DNA of 64,000 bases. It comes from Chitinophaga pinensis (lineage in GTDB: Bacteria > Bacteroidota > Bacteroidia > Flavobacteriales_D > Crocinitomicaceae). Position 1 is the stretch's first letter, and each line of letters begins with the position of its first letter. Below, one piece after another: positions 44,274 through 52,176 of the stretch. The notes under the pieces are model-generated. The model was not told the DNA's origin. It saw only the letters and a program-made list of their open reading frames with translations, and ran no database searches. The translations under genes and the position numbers were made by a program. The DNA is taken from assembly GCA_945863605.1 (NCBI GenBank), contig CAMAZP010000010.1, positions 1 to 64,000 on the forward strand, given 5' to 3'.

Positions 44274-45072
44274 TTTCCTTTCACTTCTACTTCTATCGAG
44301 TTTGTTGTTTTCTTGCGCACTAAAAATGACAGAAGAGATTGTTGTTGCAGAGAAATTGCATAAACGTAAAGAGAAAGAATTAGTGGCCGTTTTGGACAGC
44401 TTAGCTATGGTAAAACCTAAAACATTTTACTCCAAATTGAGCGTAGATTTCAAAGATACATCAACGAATATTTCTTTTAAAACCTCATTAAAAATTGTAA
44501 CAGATAGCGCTGTGAACGCTATAATCACCTACGCAAAGATTCCAATTGTTACGGCGATGATTACTACTGACTCAATAATTGTAGTAAATAAAAGAGATAA
44601 GTGTTTTGAACGTGAAACACTTTCATACATCAAAGACAAATTTGGTATTGATTTTACCTACCAAAATATTGAAGAATTATTTTTAGGCAGACCATTAGAT
44701 TATAATGTTAACCAAAAATATTTTGTTATTCATGATCCTTATAATTATAGTATTTCTTCACACAAAAAACGTGAGCGTAAACGATTAGATCGTAAACCGA
44801 AAGAAGATATAGTTATCAATTATATTTTAACAAATGACGCAAAAGATCTAAAAAAAACAAGAATAACAAGTCCAAGTGATTCTACTGAGATTGAAGTTAA
44901 TTATAACTCTCGTAAATTGATAAGTAATTTAAACGTACCATATGAAGTAGTTATTAAAATAGTAACTCCTCGCAACATTATGTATATAAAACTTGAATAC
45001 GAAAAAATTGAAATTGATGAAACACAAGAATTATTAATAATTATTCCAGAAAAATATGAAAAATGTAATTAA
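44257..45072 (+). CDS. DUF4292 lipoprotein
   Basis: 271 residues from ATG 44257, overlapping the TPR gene by 17 bases; the longer frame from 44167 would lack the lipoprotein signal. Lipobox LFSC (Cys ~21), then DUF4292, a beta-rich half-barrel (FYSKLSVDFKDTSTNISFKTS, ITYAKIPIVTAMITTDSIIVVNKRDK), reminiscent of LolA/LolB-like lipid-binding folds. Likely outer-membrane or periplasmic-face lipoprotein in envelope biogenesis; a LolB-like role is speculative. EnvC overlaps its end by 17 bases. Confidence 0.87.
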   Translation: MNRNFSFLSLLLLSSLLFSCALKMTEEIVVAEKLHKRKEKELVAVLDSLAMVKPKTFYSKLSVDFKDTSTNISFKTSLKIVTDSAVNAIITYAKIPIVTAMITTDSIIVVNKRDKCFERETLSYIKDKFGIDFTYQNIEELFLGRPLDYNVNQKYFVIHDPYNYSISSHKKRERKRLDRKPKEDIVINYILTNDAKDLKKTRITSPSDSTEIEVNYNSRKLISNLNVPYEVVIKIVTPRNIMYIKLEYEKIEIDETQELLIIIPEKYEKCN

Positions 45073-46405
45073 TTTCTTTTTTGTATTATTTAGTTCTTCT
45101 CTTATTTTTTCACAAGGAACGAGTACACAATTAAAACGAGAACAACAAAAATTAGAAAAGAAAATATCAAACACAAAAAATTTATTAAAAAAGGTTAAAT
45201 CTAACACTGAGGCCTCACTAAATGAACTTCGATTGATTGATAATCAAATCAAAAGTCGTGAAGCTTTAGTGCGCATTTTTGATAATCAAGTACGTGTTGC
45301 TGAAATCAAAATAATTGAAAAAAAACAAGATATTTATCGATTGAATAAACGTTTGGAAAATTTAAAAAATCAATATAAATCAATGATTATTTATGCTTAC
45401 AAACGAAGAAATAATTACGGGAAAATAATGTTTATTTTATCTTCAAACAACTACAATGAAGCTTTAAAACGTAATAGTTATTTAAAAAAAACTGCAACTA
45501 TTCAATTAAAACAAAGAGCCTTGATTAAGTACCACCAACAATTAATTGACAAAGAAATAAAAAATATAGACCAAGAAAAAGAATTAAAAATCTTGGCGAT
45601 GGAAGAAAAGAAAAAAGAAAGAGAGCAAATTGAAAAAGATAAAGTAGCAAAAGAAGTTTCATATGGAAAATTCAAAAAAGAAGAACAAAAATTGTATAAT
45701 CAATTACAGTCTGACGAACTTAAAAAACAAGAATTAAAGCGTAAAATTGATGCTGCTATTAAAAATGAAATAACAGCAGAAACTGAACGTCAACGTAAAG
45801 AAGAAGAAAGAAGACGTAAGACTGCAGAGGAAAAGAAACGTAAAGCAAATGAAACGAAAAAATCTGGTGATAAAACAAAACCGAATAACCCAACAGTAAA
45901 AGAAATAGATCCATTTGTGAATGATGTTCCTGAAAAAAAACCAGAATATGTGTACAAAGAGTCTCCCGAAGGAACAGCAATTGGAAAGAGCTTTGAAAGT
46001 AATAAAGGTCGTATGTCTTGGCCAGTTGGAAACGGAAGTATAACAGAGCGGTATGGTGTAAATGCTCATCCAACTTTGAAAGGTGTTACTACAAACAACA
46101 ACGGAATTGATATTACTTGTTCTAAAGGCTCAACGGTTAGAGCGGTTTTTGAAGGAGAAGTAACAAGTGTTTTTAGTATTACTGGTGCTGGAAAAGTAGT
46201 CATTATCAAACACGGTTCCTATCGTACCGTTTACAGTAATCTTCAAGAAACATATGTGAAAACAGGAACACAAGTATCAACAAAACAGTCAATTGGTGTG
46301 TTACAAGAAGCAGATGGGAATATTTCAATTTGTCACTTTGAAGTCCATTCAGTTGCAGGTGGTTTAACTAAAAGTTTAAATCCATCACTTTGGATTGGTA
46401 GATGA
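45056..46405 (+). CDS. EnvC-family murein hydrolase activator (degenerate LytM)
   Basis: 449 residues. Signal peptide 1-20 (SLIFSQG), a long coiled coil (about 22-260) very rich in Lys/Glu/Gln, a Lys/Thr-rich linker, and a C-terminal LytM/M23 domain (about 318-449). The zinc-binding His of active M23 enzymes is Asn (N349 in NNNGID; Asp352 is kept) and the HxH motif reads I425-C-H427, so only part of the metal site remains. This matches EnvC-type proteins that do not cut peptidoglycan but activate amidases at the division site. Last gene of the dut operon. Confidence 0.9.
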   Translation: MKNVINFFFVLFSSSLIFSQGTSTQLKREQQKLEKKISNTKNLLKKVKSNTEASLNELRLIDNQIKSREALVRIFDNQVRVAEIKIIEKKQDIYRLNKRLENLKNQYKSMIIYAYKRRNNYGKIMFILSSNNYNEALKRNSYLKKTATIQLKQRALIKYHQQLIDKEIKNIDQEKELKILAMEEKKKEREQIEKDKVAKEVSYGKFKKEEQKLYNQLQSDELKKQELKRKIDAAIKNEITAETERQRKEEERRRKTAEEKKRKANETKKSGDKTKPNNPTVKEIDPFVNDVPEKKPEYVYKESPEGTAIGKSFESNKGRMSWPVGNGSITERYGVNAHPTLKGVTTNNNGIDITCSKGSTVRAVFEGEVTSVFSITGAGKVVIIKHGSYRTVYSNLQETYVKTGTQVSTKQSIGVLQEADGNISICHFEVHSVAGGLTKSLNPSLWIGR

Positions 46406-46438
46406 TTTCTTCTAACATCATTTTTAATAAAACAACGA

Positions 46439-46446
46439 TACTTTCG
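46439..46446 (+). promoter_or_regulatory. Variant -7 box TACTTTCG before ribE
   Basis: One mismatch to TAnnTTTG, 22 bases before ATG 46469. Confidence 0.35.
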
Positions 46447-46468
46447 CAGAATCAAAAAACAAAACGAT

Positions 46469-47050
46469 ATGTTTACAGGAATTATTGAAGAAATTGGAAC
46501 AGTAACTAACATTGTTCGTGAAGCAGGAAATATTCATTTTACAATTCAAGCGCAAATGACCTCTGAATTGAAGATAGATCAAAGTGTTGCTCACAACGGT
46601 TGTTGCTTAACAGTTGTTAATATAGATGGACAGAATTATACTGTGACTGCTATTCAAGAAACATTAGATAAAACAAATTTGAACTATTGGGAAAAAGGAA
46701 CCAAGGTAAATTTGGAAAGATGCTTAGCTTTTAATGGTCGTTTGGACGGTCACATTGTTCAAGGTCATGTTGATACAATAGCTACTTGCACAAATATTGA
46801 AAATCAAAATGGAAGTTGGAAGTATACGTTTAAATACAATGACGACCAATTAACCGTTGAAAAAGGCTCAGTAACAATTAATGGAACTAGCTTAACTGTT
46901 GTTGATTCAAAAGAAAATTCATTCGCTGTTTGTATTATTCCATTTACCTATCAACAAACCAATTTTCATGAATTGAAAATGGGCGATATCGTAAATATCG
47001 AGTTCGATATTATTGGTAAATATGTAGCAAAATGGATGAGTAAGAATTAA
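46469..47050 (+). CDS. ribE: Riboflavin synthase alpha subunit
   Basis: 193 residues, two tandem lumazine-binding domains. Starts with the hallmark MFTGIIEEIGTV; VAHNGCCLTVV and GRLDGHIVQGHVDT mark domain 1 and the domain junction; GSVTINGTSLTVVD is domain 2. Dismutates two 6,7-dimethyl-8-ribityllumazine molecules to riboflavin. No FMN riboswitch is visible in the 63 bases upstream. Ends at a shared terminator. Confidence 0.96.
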   Translation: MFTGIIEEIGTVTNIVREAGNIHFTIQAQMTSELKIDQSVAHNGCCLTVVNIDGQNYTVTAIQETLDKTNLNYWEKGTKVNLERCLAFNGRLDGHIVQGHVDTIATCTNIENQNGSWKYTFKYNDDQLTVEKGSVTINGTSLTVVDSKENSFAVCIIPFTYQQTNFHELKMGDIVNIEFDIIGKYVAKWMSKN

Positions 47051-47077
47051 TTATTTTCATTCTGGTATGAAAAAATT

Positions 47078-47110
47078 AAAATCCTATCAAAAAGTTTTGA
47101 TAGGATTTTT
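47078..47110. terminator. Bidirectional terminator between ribE and the ALDH gene
   Basis: Inverted repeat AATCCTATCAAAA / TTTTGATAGGATT, bounded by A-rich sequence on the left and T5 on the right, so it can end transcription on both strands of these convergent genes. Confidence 0.88.
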
Positions 47111-47120
47111 CTAAAAATAA

Positions 47121-48674
47121 CTACAAATCAAATTTTATTCCTTGCGCTAATGGCAAACTATCTGAATAATTGATTGTGTTTGTTTGACGACGCATGTAAA
47201 CTTTCCACGCATCAGAGCCAGATTCACGACCACCACCAGTTTCTTTTTCACCACCAAAAGCTCCACCAATTTCAGCACCTGAAGTACCGATATTAACGTT
47301 AGCAATTCCACAATCGGAACCAGCTTGTGATAAAAACGCTTCTGATTCCTTCAAATCATTCGTCATAATCGCTGAAGACAATCCTTGTGGAACGCCGTTT
47401 TGTAAAGTAATCGCATTTTGAACACTACCAGAATATTTAATCAAATACAAAATTGGTGCGAATGTTTCGTGTTGTACAATTGCATAGTGATTTTCTGCTT
47501 CAATGATACAAGGTTTTACATAACAACCTGATTCGTAACCAGCACCTTCTAAAACACCACCTTCAACCAATACATTTCCACCTTCTTTTTTCGCAGCTTC
47601 GATTGCATTCAAATAATTGGTAACCGCATCTTTGTCAATCAACGGTCCAACGTGATTCGCTAAATCTAGTGGGTTTCCAATGCTTAATTGTTTATATGCA
47701 TTTGTGATTGCGTCTCTTACTTTATCGTAAATCGTTTCGTGGATAATCAATCTTCTTGTTGAAGTACATCTTTGACCAGCAGTTCCAACGGCACCAAATA
47801 CAGCTCCTGGAACAACCATTTTCAAATCAGCCGAAGGAGCAATAATGATGGCATTGTTTCCTCCTAACTCCAATAAAGAGCGACCTAAACGAGCGCCAAC
47901 TGTTGCTCCAACTGATTTACCCATTCTTGTTGAGCCAGTTGCAGAAATTAACGGAACACGAACATCCTCTGCCATTAATTTTCCAATTTCAGCACCGCCA
48001 ATAACAAGACCAGAAACACCTTCAGGAACTCCATTTGCATCAAAAACTTCTTTTGTTATTTGTTGACAAGCGATTGCCGTAATTGGTGTTTTTTCAGATG
48101 GTTTCCAAACGCAGACGTCACCACAAACCCAAGCAAGTGCAGTATTCCAATTCCAAACAGCAACTGGGAAATTAAATGCAGAAATAATTCCAACAATGCC
48201 AAGTGGGTGATATTGTTCGTACATTCTATGTCCTGGACGTTCTGAATGCATTGTTAATCCATATAATTGTCTTGAAAGTCCAACTGCGAAATCACAAATG
48301 TCAATCATTTCCTGTACCTCACCCAAACCTTCTTGAAGTGATTTACCCATTTCATAAGATACTAGTTTTCCGAGAGGCTCTTTGTAAAAACGAATTTTTT
48401 CAGCCAATTGACGCACAATTTCACCTCTTTTAGGAGCAGGAATCATTCTCCATTCTAAAAATGCTTCTTGTGCTTTTAAAATTACAGCTTCGTAATCAGC
48501 TTCAGTAGCTGCGTTTACAGAGGCAATTAACTTTCCATCTACAGGGGAAATAGAATCAATTTGTTCTCCTCTAGTTTTGAACCATTTACCTCCAGTGGAA
48601 GCACCGTTATTCATTTCTTCAATACCTAATTGACTTAGGATTTCTTGAATTTCTGTTGTTGTTGTTTCTATCAT
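47121..48674 (-). CDS. Aldehyde dehydrogenase, ALDH7/AmaB type
   Basis: 517 residues from ATG 48674 (MIETTTTEI); the frame extends to 48758 but the promoter at 48692-48720 rules this out. Complete ALDH: oxyanion/NAD motif AFNFPVAVWNWNTA, KPSEKTP, ATGSTRMG, ELGGNNAIIIAPSADL (general-base Glu) and catalytic GTAGQRCTSTRRLI. The ELGGNNA and GQRCTSTRR forms are those of ALDH7 (alpha-aminoadipic semialdehyde/piperideine-6-carboxylate dehydrogenase), so lysine or pipecolate catabolism is likely. The gene is monocistronic. Contrast with the inactive ALDH at 19985. Confidence 0.93.
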   Translation of the reverse strand: MIETTTTEIQEILSQLGIEEMNNGASTGGKWFKTRGEQIDSISPVDGKLIASVNAATEADYEAVILKAQEAFLEWRMIPAPKRGEIVRQLAEKIRFYKEPLGKLVSYEMGKSLQEGLGEVQEMIDICDFAVGLSRQLYGLTMHSERPGHRMYEQYHPLGIVGIISAFNFPVAVWNWNTALAWVCGDVCVWKPSEKTPITAIACQQITKEVFDANGVPEGVSGLVIGGAEIGKLMAEDVRVPLISATGSTRMGKSVGATVGARLGRSLLELGGNNAIIIAPSADLKMVVPGAVFGAVGTAGQRCTSTRRLIIHETIYDKVRDAITNAYKQLSIGNPLDLANHVGPLIDKDAVTNYLNAIEAAKKEGGNVLVEGGVLEGAGYESGCYVKPCIIEAENHYAIVQHETFAPILYLIKYSGSVQNAITLQNGVPQGLSSAIMTNDLKESEAFLSQAGSDCGIANVNIGTSGAEIGGAFGGEKETGGGRESGSDAWKVYMRRQTNTINYSDSLPLAQGIKFDL

Positions 48675-48691
48675 TGTTTTGAATTGATGAA

Positions 48692-48720
48692 CAAAGTTAA
48701 TTCTATTTCTATTTATGCAA
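48692..48720 (-). promoter_or_regulatory. Promoter TTG-N18-TAACTTTG for the ALDH7 gene
   Basis: Minus strand: -33 TTG at 48720-48718, 18-base spacer, -7 TAACTTTG at 48699-48692, 17 bases before ATG 48674. Confidence 0.68.
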
Positions 48721-48819
48721 GTTGAAAGTTTGAAAAATGCAACATAGGTATCACACAATCTTTGATTTATCGTATTAAATATAGTTTGTATTTATAAATA
48801 AAAATAAACTTGATGAATC

Positions 48820-49719
48820 TCAAATTGAATTTATTGTTGAATGGTTTTTTTGATAGTGTTTAATAATCCCATTCAAGACAACTACCAAAATAATGACAAT
48901 TGAACCAATGTAAAAATTCATATTCAATAATTTGTGTTCGTTGAGTATTACAATTGCCAATAAGATGGTATAAACTGGCTCTAAATTAATACTCAAAGAA
49001 GCTGTAAAAGCACCTAAACGTTTTACAATTTCAATCATTACAAGAAAAGCAAACGAGGTACAAACAATCCCCAAAAATAATAACCAAGCTAAGTCAGAAC
49101 CGGTCATTTTAAATAATTCGAGATCTAATTTACCTTGCCAAGCTAAAAAGATTGTGACAAAAATAAATCCTATTATCATTTCATAAAATGTCATTTGTGA
49201 CGATGGTACCTCCTCAGATAATTTGGCATTGAAAACAGAAAATAATGCAGCGCATAGGGCCGATGCTAAACCAAAATACATTGCAGTTCGTTCCGTTGCA
49301 TTGAAATCACCTGAAATGAAATAGATTCCAAAAATAACAATTGCACCCATTGCAAACTCAACCCATGAAAACTTTCGCTTCATCACAATTGGTTCAATCC
49401 AAGTTACGTGTAAAGTTGTAGTTGACAGACATAAAACACCCAAAGAAGCAGTTGAAAGTTGAATCGAATAATAAAATGTTAACCAATGCGAGGCAACAAA
49501 AAAACCAACTATAACAATCTTCCATAGATACTTTAATTCAATATTAAAGGAGCGCTTGGTCAAAATAAAAAATAACCCAAGAAAGAGCGGAGCAATAATT
49601 ACTCTGTACCAAACAATTACAATTGCATCTAAATGAATTAATTTTCCTAAAATTCCAGTAAAACCCCAAATGAAGATGATGAGGTGCATCAATATATGGA
49701 ACTTATATTTTTGAAACAA
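48820..49719 (-). CDS. DMT-superfamily transporter (EamA)
   Basis: 299 residues. Ten transmembrane helices in two EamA repeats (about 5-135 and 150-290). Start: TTG 49719 gives MFQKYKFHILMHLIIFIWGFTG, matching the basic N-terminus plus HLIIFIWGFTGILGKLI usual for this group; the first ATG (49689) would cut the N-terminus to MHLIIF. It is 6 bases downstream of the DUF2911 gene, so a coupled TTG start is plausible. Exports or imports small metabolites (amino acids, purines, drugs in relatives); substrate unknown. Confidence 0.85.
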   Translation of the reverse strand: MFQKYKFHILMHLIIFIWGFTGILGKLIHLDAIVIVWYRVIIAPLFLGLFFILTKRSFNIELKYLWKIVIVGFFVASHWLTFYYSIQLSTASLGVLCLSTTTLHVTWIEPIVMKRKFSWVEFAMGAIVIFGIYFISGDFNATERTAMYFGLASALCAALFSVFNAKLSEEVPSSQMTFYEMIIGFIFVTIFLAWQGKLDLELFKMTGSDLAWLLFLGIVCTSFAFLVMIEIVKRLGAFTASLSINLEPVYTILLAIVILNEHKLLNMNFYIGSIVIILVVVLNGIIKHYQKNHSTINSI

Positions 49720-49725
49720 AACGGT

Positions 49726-50568
49726 TTATTTTTTCTTACTCCAGTCCTCGATAGAAGCTTTATTCATTTTAACGTAGTTTTGATCTCCGTCTTTTTCTGC
49801 TGCTGCAATTGAGAAATTTGCTGTTTCAATTGCTCCTTTGTAATCTCCAGTTGCAGCTTGAATTTGTGCTTTCAAACGCGACATCCAATAAGCTTCTGGA
49901 CGTAATTCAACTGCTTTTGTTGACCAAGCTAACGCTTGTTTCAAGTCTGTTTTCTCTGTGAAATAGTAATTTGCAGCTTGGTGATAATCATTTGCCATTG
50001 GACCATCCATTGTTTTTTTGATGCTCGCCATTACCTTATCTCTCGTATTTAAAGTAAAAGGAAGATTAACACGTGTTTTGTCCCAAGAAATTTGAATTAT
50101 AGCACTACTATTTTGAATATTATCAATGTTTATTGTCAAATTTTCAACCGCATCTGCTAAAGTTACAACAGGAGCAGATGTTCTCAAAGCTACTTTCTTT
50201 TCGTCCCAAGTTTCAGGTAAACCCCAATTGGTAGTTTCTTTGTAGAAAACGATTTCCCAATTATCTTTTGTGGGTTTTACATAAATTGCATAAGAACCTG
50301 ATTTTAAGGTGTCTTTACCAAAAATCAAAGCTTGACTTGTCGTTAAATTCGTTGTTTCATTCGCACCAAAACGCCACATTTCACCAAAAGGAACCACATC
50401 TCCAAATACAACTCGTTCTCTTTTCGCAGGTCGATTGTAAGAAATGGAAAGGTCAGCTAAACCTACACGTTGTTCGATTTTTCCTGCTGGACTTGCCTTA
50501 GGAACAGTAATTTGTGCATTCAACGAAACTGTCAATAATGCAAAAGATGCTATCAATAATTTTTTCAT
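49726..50568 (-). CDS. DUF2911 secreted protein with TPR-like C-terminus
   Basis: 280 residues from ATG 50568 (MKKLLIASFALL), a clean signal peptide cleaved near LNAQ; the frame extends upstream to 50673 past the promoter. DUF2911 (about 20-170): SPAGKIEQRVGLADLSISYNRPA, PFGEMWRFGANETT and GSYAIYVKPTKDNW. C-terminal ~100 residues are helical, TPR-like (ALAWSTKAVELRPEAYWM, GDYKGAIETANFSIAAAEKDG). Periplasmic by prediction, function unknown. Upstream of and probably co-transcribed with the DMT transporter. Confidence 0.9.
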   Translation of the reverse strand: MKKLLIASFALLTVSLNAQITVPKASPAGKIEQRVGLADLSISYNRPAKRERVVFGDVVPFGEMWRFGANETTNLTTSQALIFGKDTLKSGSYAIYVKPTKDNWEIVFYKETTNWGLPETWDEKKVALRTSAPVVTLADAVENLTINIDNIQNSSAIIQISWDKTRVNLPFTLNTRDKVMASIKKTMDGPMANDYHQAANYYFTEKTDLKQALAWSTKAVELRPEAYWMSRLKAQIQAATGDYKGAIETANFSIAAAEKDGDQNYVKMNKASIEDWSKKK

Positions 50569-50586
50569 ATTTAATTTTTTAGTTTC

Positions 50587-50594
50587 CAAATTTA
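50587..50594 (-). promoter_or_regulatory. -7 box TAAATTTG for the DUF2911 gene
   Basis: Perfect TAnnTTTG on the minus strand, 18 bases before ATG 50568; fixes that start. Confidence 0.58.
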
Positions 50595-50871
50595 CAATTT
50601 TAACAAGGAGTATGAAAGATTGTTTTGAAACAAATAAGCGAAATAGTAAATAATTGAAGACATTGTCGAACAACCTTTATAAAATTGTAGAGAATCTCTT
50701 AAATCAACTAGAGAAAAAGAAAATTGATTGTTCAATTTGAATTAACAGGTACAAAATGGCTAGAATTTAGATAATTCATTCATATACCATAAGGAAATCG
50801 CTCTTATTTTTAAATTTATTTACGTATTTAACTTATTGTAAATAAATAATTTAATGATAATTTAAAATATT

Positions 50872-50937
50872 TTACTCAATACATTGAGTTAAATTACTCA
50901 ATTAAATGAGTAAAATTACTTATTGTGTTGAGTAATT
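50872..50937 (+). promoter_or_regulatory. Operator array: three palindromes at exact 22-bp spacing
   Basis: Three tandem 22-bp units beginning TTACTCA/TTACTTA at 50872, 50894 and 50916. Each holds a 16-bp palindrome: ACTCAATACATTGAGT (50874-50889, perfect 7-bp arms), ACTCAATTAAATGAGT (50896-50911, 14 of 16) and ACTTATTGTGTTGAGT (50918-50933, weaker). 22 bases is two helical turns, so dimers would bind on one face. The array ends 33 bases before the ATPase ATG and abuts a TAATTTCG -7-like box (50941-50948). The rest of the 397-base gap (50569-50965) is AT-rich with no gene. Confidence 0.75.
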
Positions 50938-50965
50938 TATTAATTTCGCACTATAAAGTTCAATT

Positions 50966-52153
50966 ATGATCCGAAGAAATCAGTTAGAAATAGTAAAATC
51001 AAGGATGAATGAGACGAGAAAATTCATTCAAGTTTTGATGGGCCCTCATCAAGTTGGTAAAACAACAATGATGAAACAACTAACGGAAGAAGTACTAATT
51101 GATACTATTTCTGTTTCTGCTGATGGGGTAATCAATTCGAATTGGTTATGGATTCAACAAATTTGGGAAAATGCACGCATTCAATTAAAAAACTCAACAA
51201 AAAATGAATTAATTCTAATAATTGATGAAATTCAAAAATTGGATAATTGGAGTGAAATCGTTAAAGAACAATGGGATTTTGACACCAAAGAAAATAACAA
51301 CATCAAAGTAATTTTACTTGGCTCTTCGCGCTTGATGATTCAGAAAGGTCTTACTGAATCGCTTGCAGGAAGATTTGAAGTAACGTATGTTGGACATTGG
51401 TCTTTTACAGAAATGGAAGAAGCTTTTGGTTGGAGTGTAAATCAATACATTTATTACGGAGCGTACCCAGGAGCAGCAAGTTTAATTCACGAAGAAGAAC
51501 GATGGAAAAATTATATTAAAGATTCCTTAATAGAAACGAGTATTTCAAAGGATATTTTGATGTTGACGCGCGTTGATAAACCAGCAGTTTTGAAACGTTT
51601 GTTTGAATTAGGTTGTCTGTATTCAGGTCAAATTCTAGCCTACACAAAACTTTTAGGCGAGTTGCAAGATGCAGGTAACACAACTACTTTATCTCATTAT
51701 TTAACCTTGCTTTCAGATTCAGGCTTGTTAGGTGCAACTGAAAAATATGCAGGAAATGTCATTCGAAAACGTGCTTCGAAACCAAAATTTCAAGTTTTTA
51801 ATAGTGCTTTACTAACTGCGCAGGATGATTTAACATATGAAAAAGCACTATCGCATTCTAAGATTTGGGGGAGATTAGCAGAGTCTGCAATTGGCGCACA
51901 TCTCATAAACAACGCTATTACTAATAATTACACTGTGTATTATTGGCGCGAAAAAAATGACGAAGTTGACTTTATACTCGAGCGAAAAAATACCTTAATA
52001 GCGCTTGAAGTGAAAACTGGAAGACGAGCTGAAAATAACGGAATGCGCGTCTTTGCACAAACGTTTAAGCCGAAAAAAGTTTTGCTAATAGGAACAGGTG
52101 GAATTGGAATTGAAACTTTTCTAAGAATGAATCCTGGAGTTTTATTTAATTGA
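50966..52153 (+). CDS. AAA_14/DUF4143 ATPase with nuclease-like C-terminus
   Basis: 395 residues. Walker A GPHQVGKT (26-33), Walker B ELILIIDEIQKL (D87-E88), sensor-like KVILLGSSRLMI, and YYGAYPGAASLI at the DUF4143 junction. The C-terminal domain contains REKNDEVDFILERKNTLIALEVKTG: D335 and E348-x-K350 fit a PD-(D/E)xK-type fold (E308 may contribute). DUF4143 proteins are common, poorly understood NTPases, some of archaeal ATPase type. Single gene with its own operator array; neighbours on both sides are on the opposite strand. No DNA-binding regulator is encoded next to it. Confidence 0.88.
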   Translation: MIRRNQLEIVKSRMNETRKFIQVLMGPHQVGKTTMMKQLTEEVLIDTISVSADGVINSNWLWIQQIWENARIQLKNSTKNELILIIDEIQKLDNWSEIVKEQWDFDTKENNNIKVILLGSSRLMIQKGLTESLAGRFEVTYVGHWSFTEMEEAFGWSVNQYIYYGAYPGAASLIHEEERWKNYIKDSLIETSISKDILMLTRVDKPAVLKRLFELGCLYSGQILAYTKLLGELQDAGNTTTLSHYLTLLSDSGLLGATEKYAGNVIRKRASKPKFQVFNSALLTAQDDLTYEKALSHSKIWGRLAESAIGAHLINNAITNNYTVYYWREKNDEVDFILERKNTLIALEVKTGRRAENNGMRVFAQTFKPKKVLLIGTGGIGIETFLRMNPGVLFN

Positions 52154-52176
52154 ATGGTAATCGTTAAAAAAACAAA

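Noticed and set aside
46406-46468. FMN riboswitch before ribE
   Set aside because: The 63-base leader is too short and lacks the conserved RFN-element segments.
48675-48758. 28-residue N-terminal extension of the ALDH7 protein
   Set aside because: The promoter at 48692-48720 is inside it; ATG 48674 is the start.
50872-50937. Short regularly spaced repeats as a CRISPR array or terminator
   Set aside because: The 22-bp units abut each other with no spacers, no cas genes are in the window, and there is no T-tract; position before a start codon fits operators.
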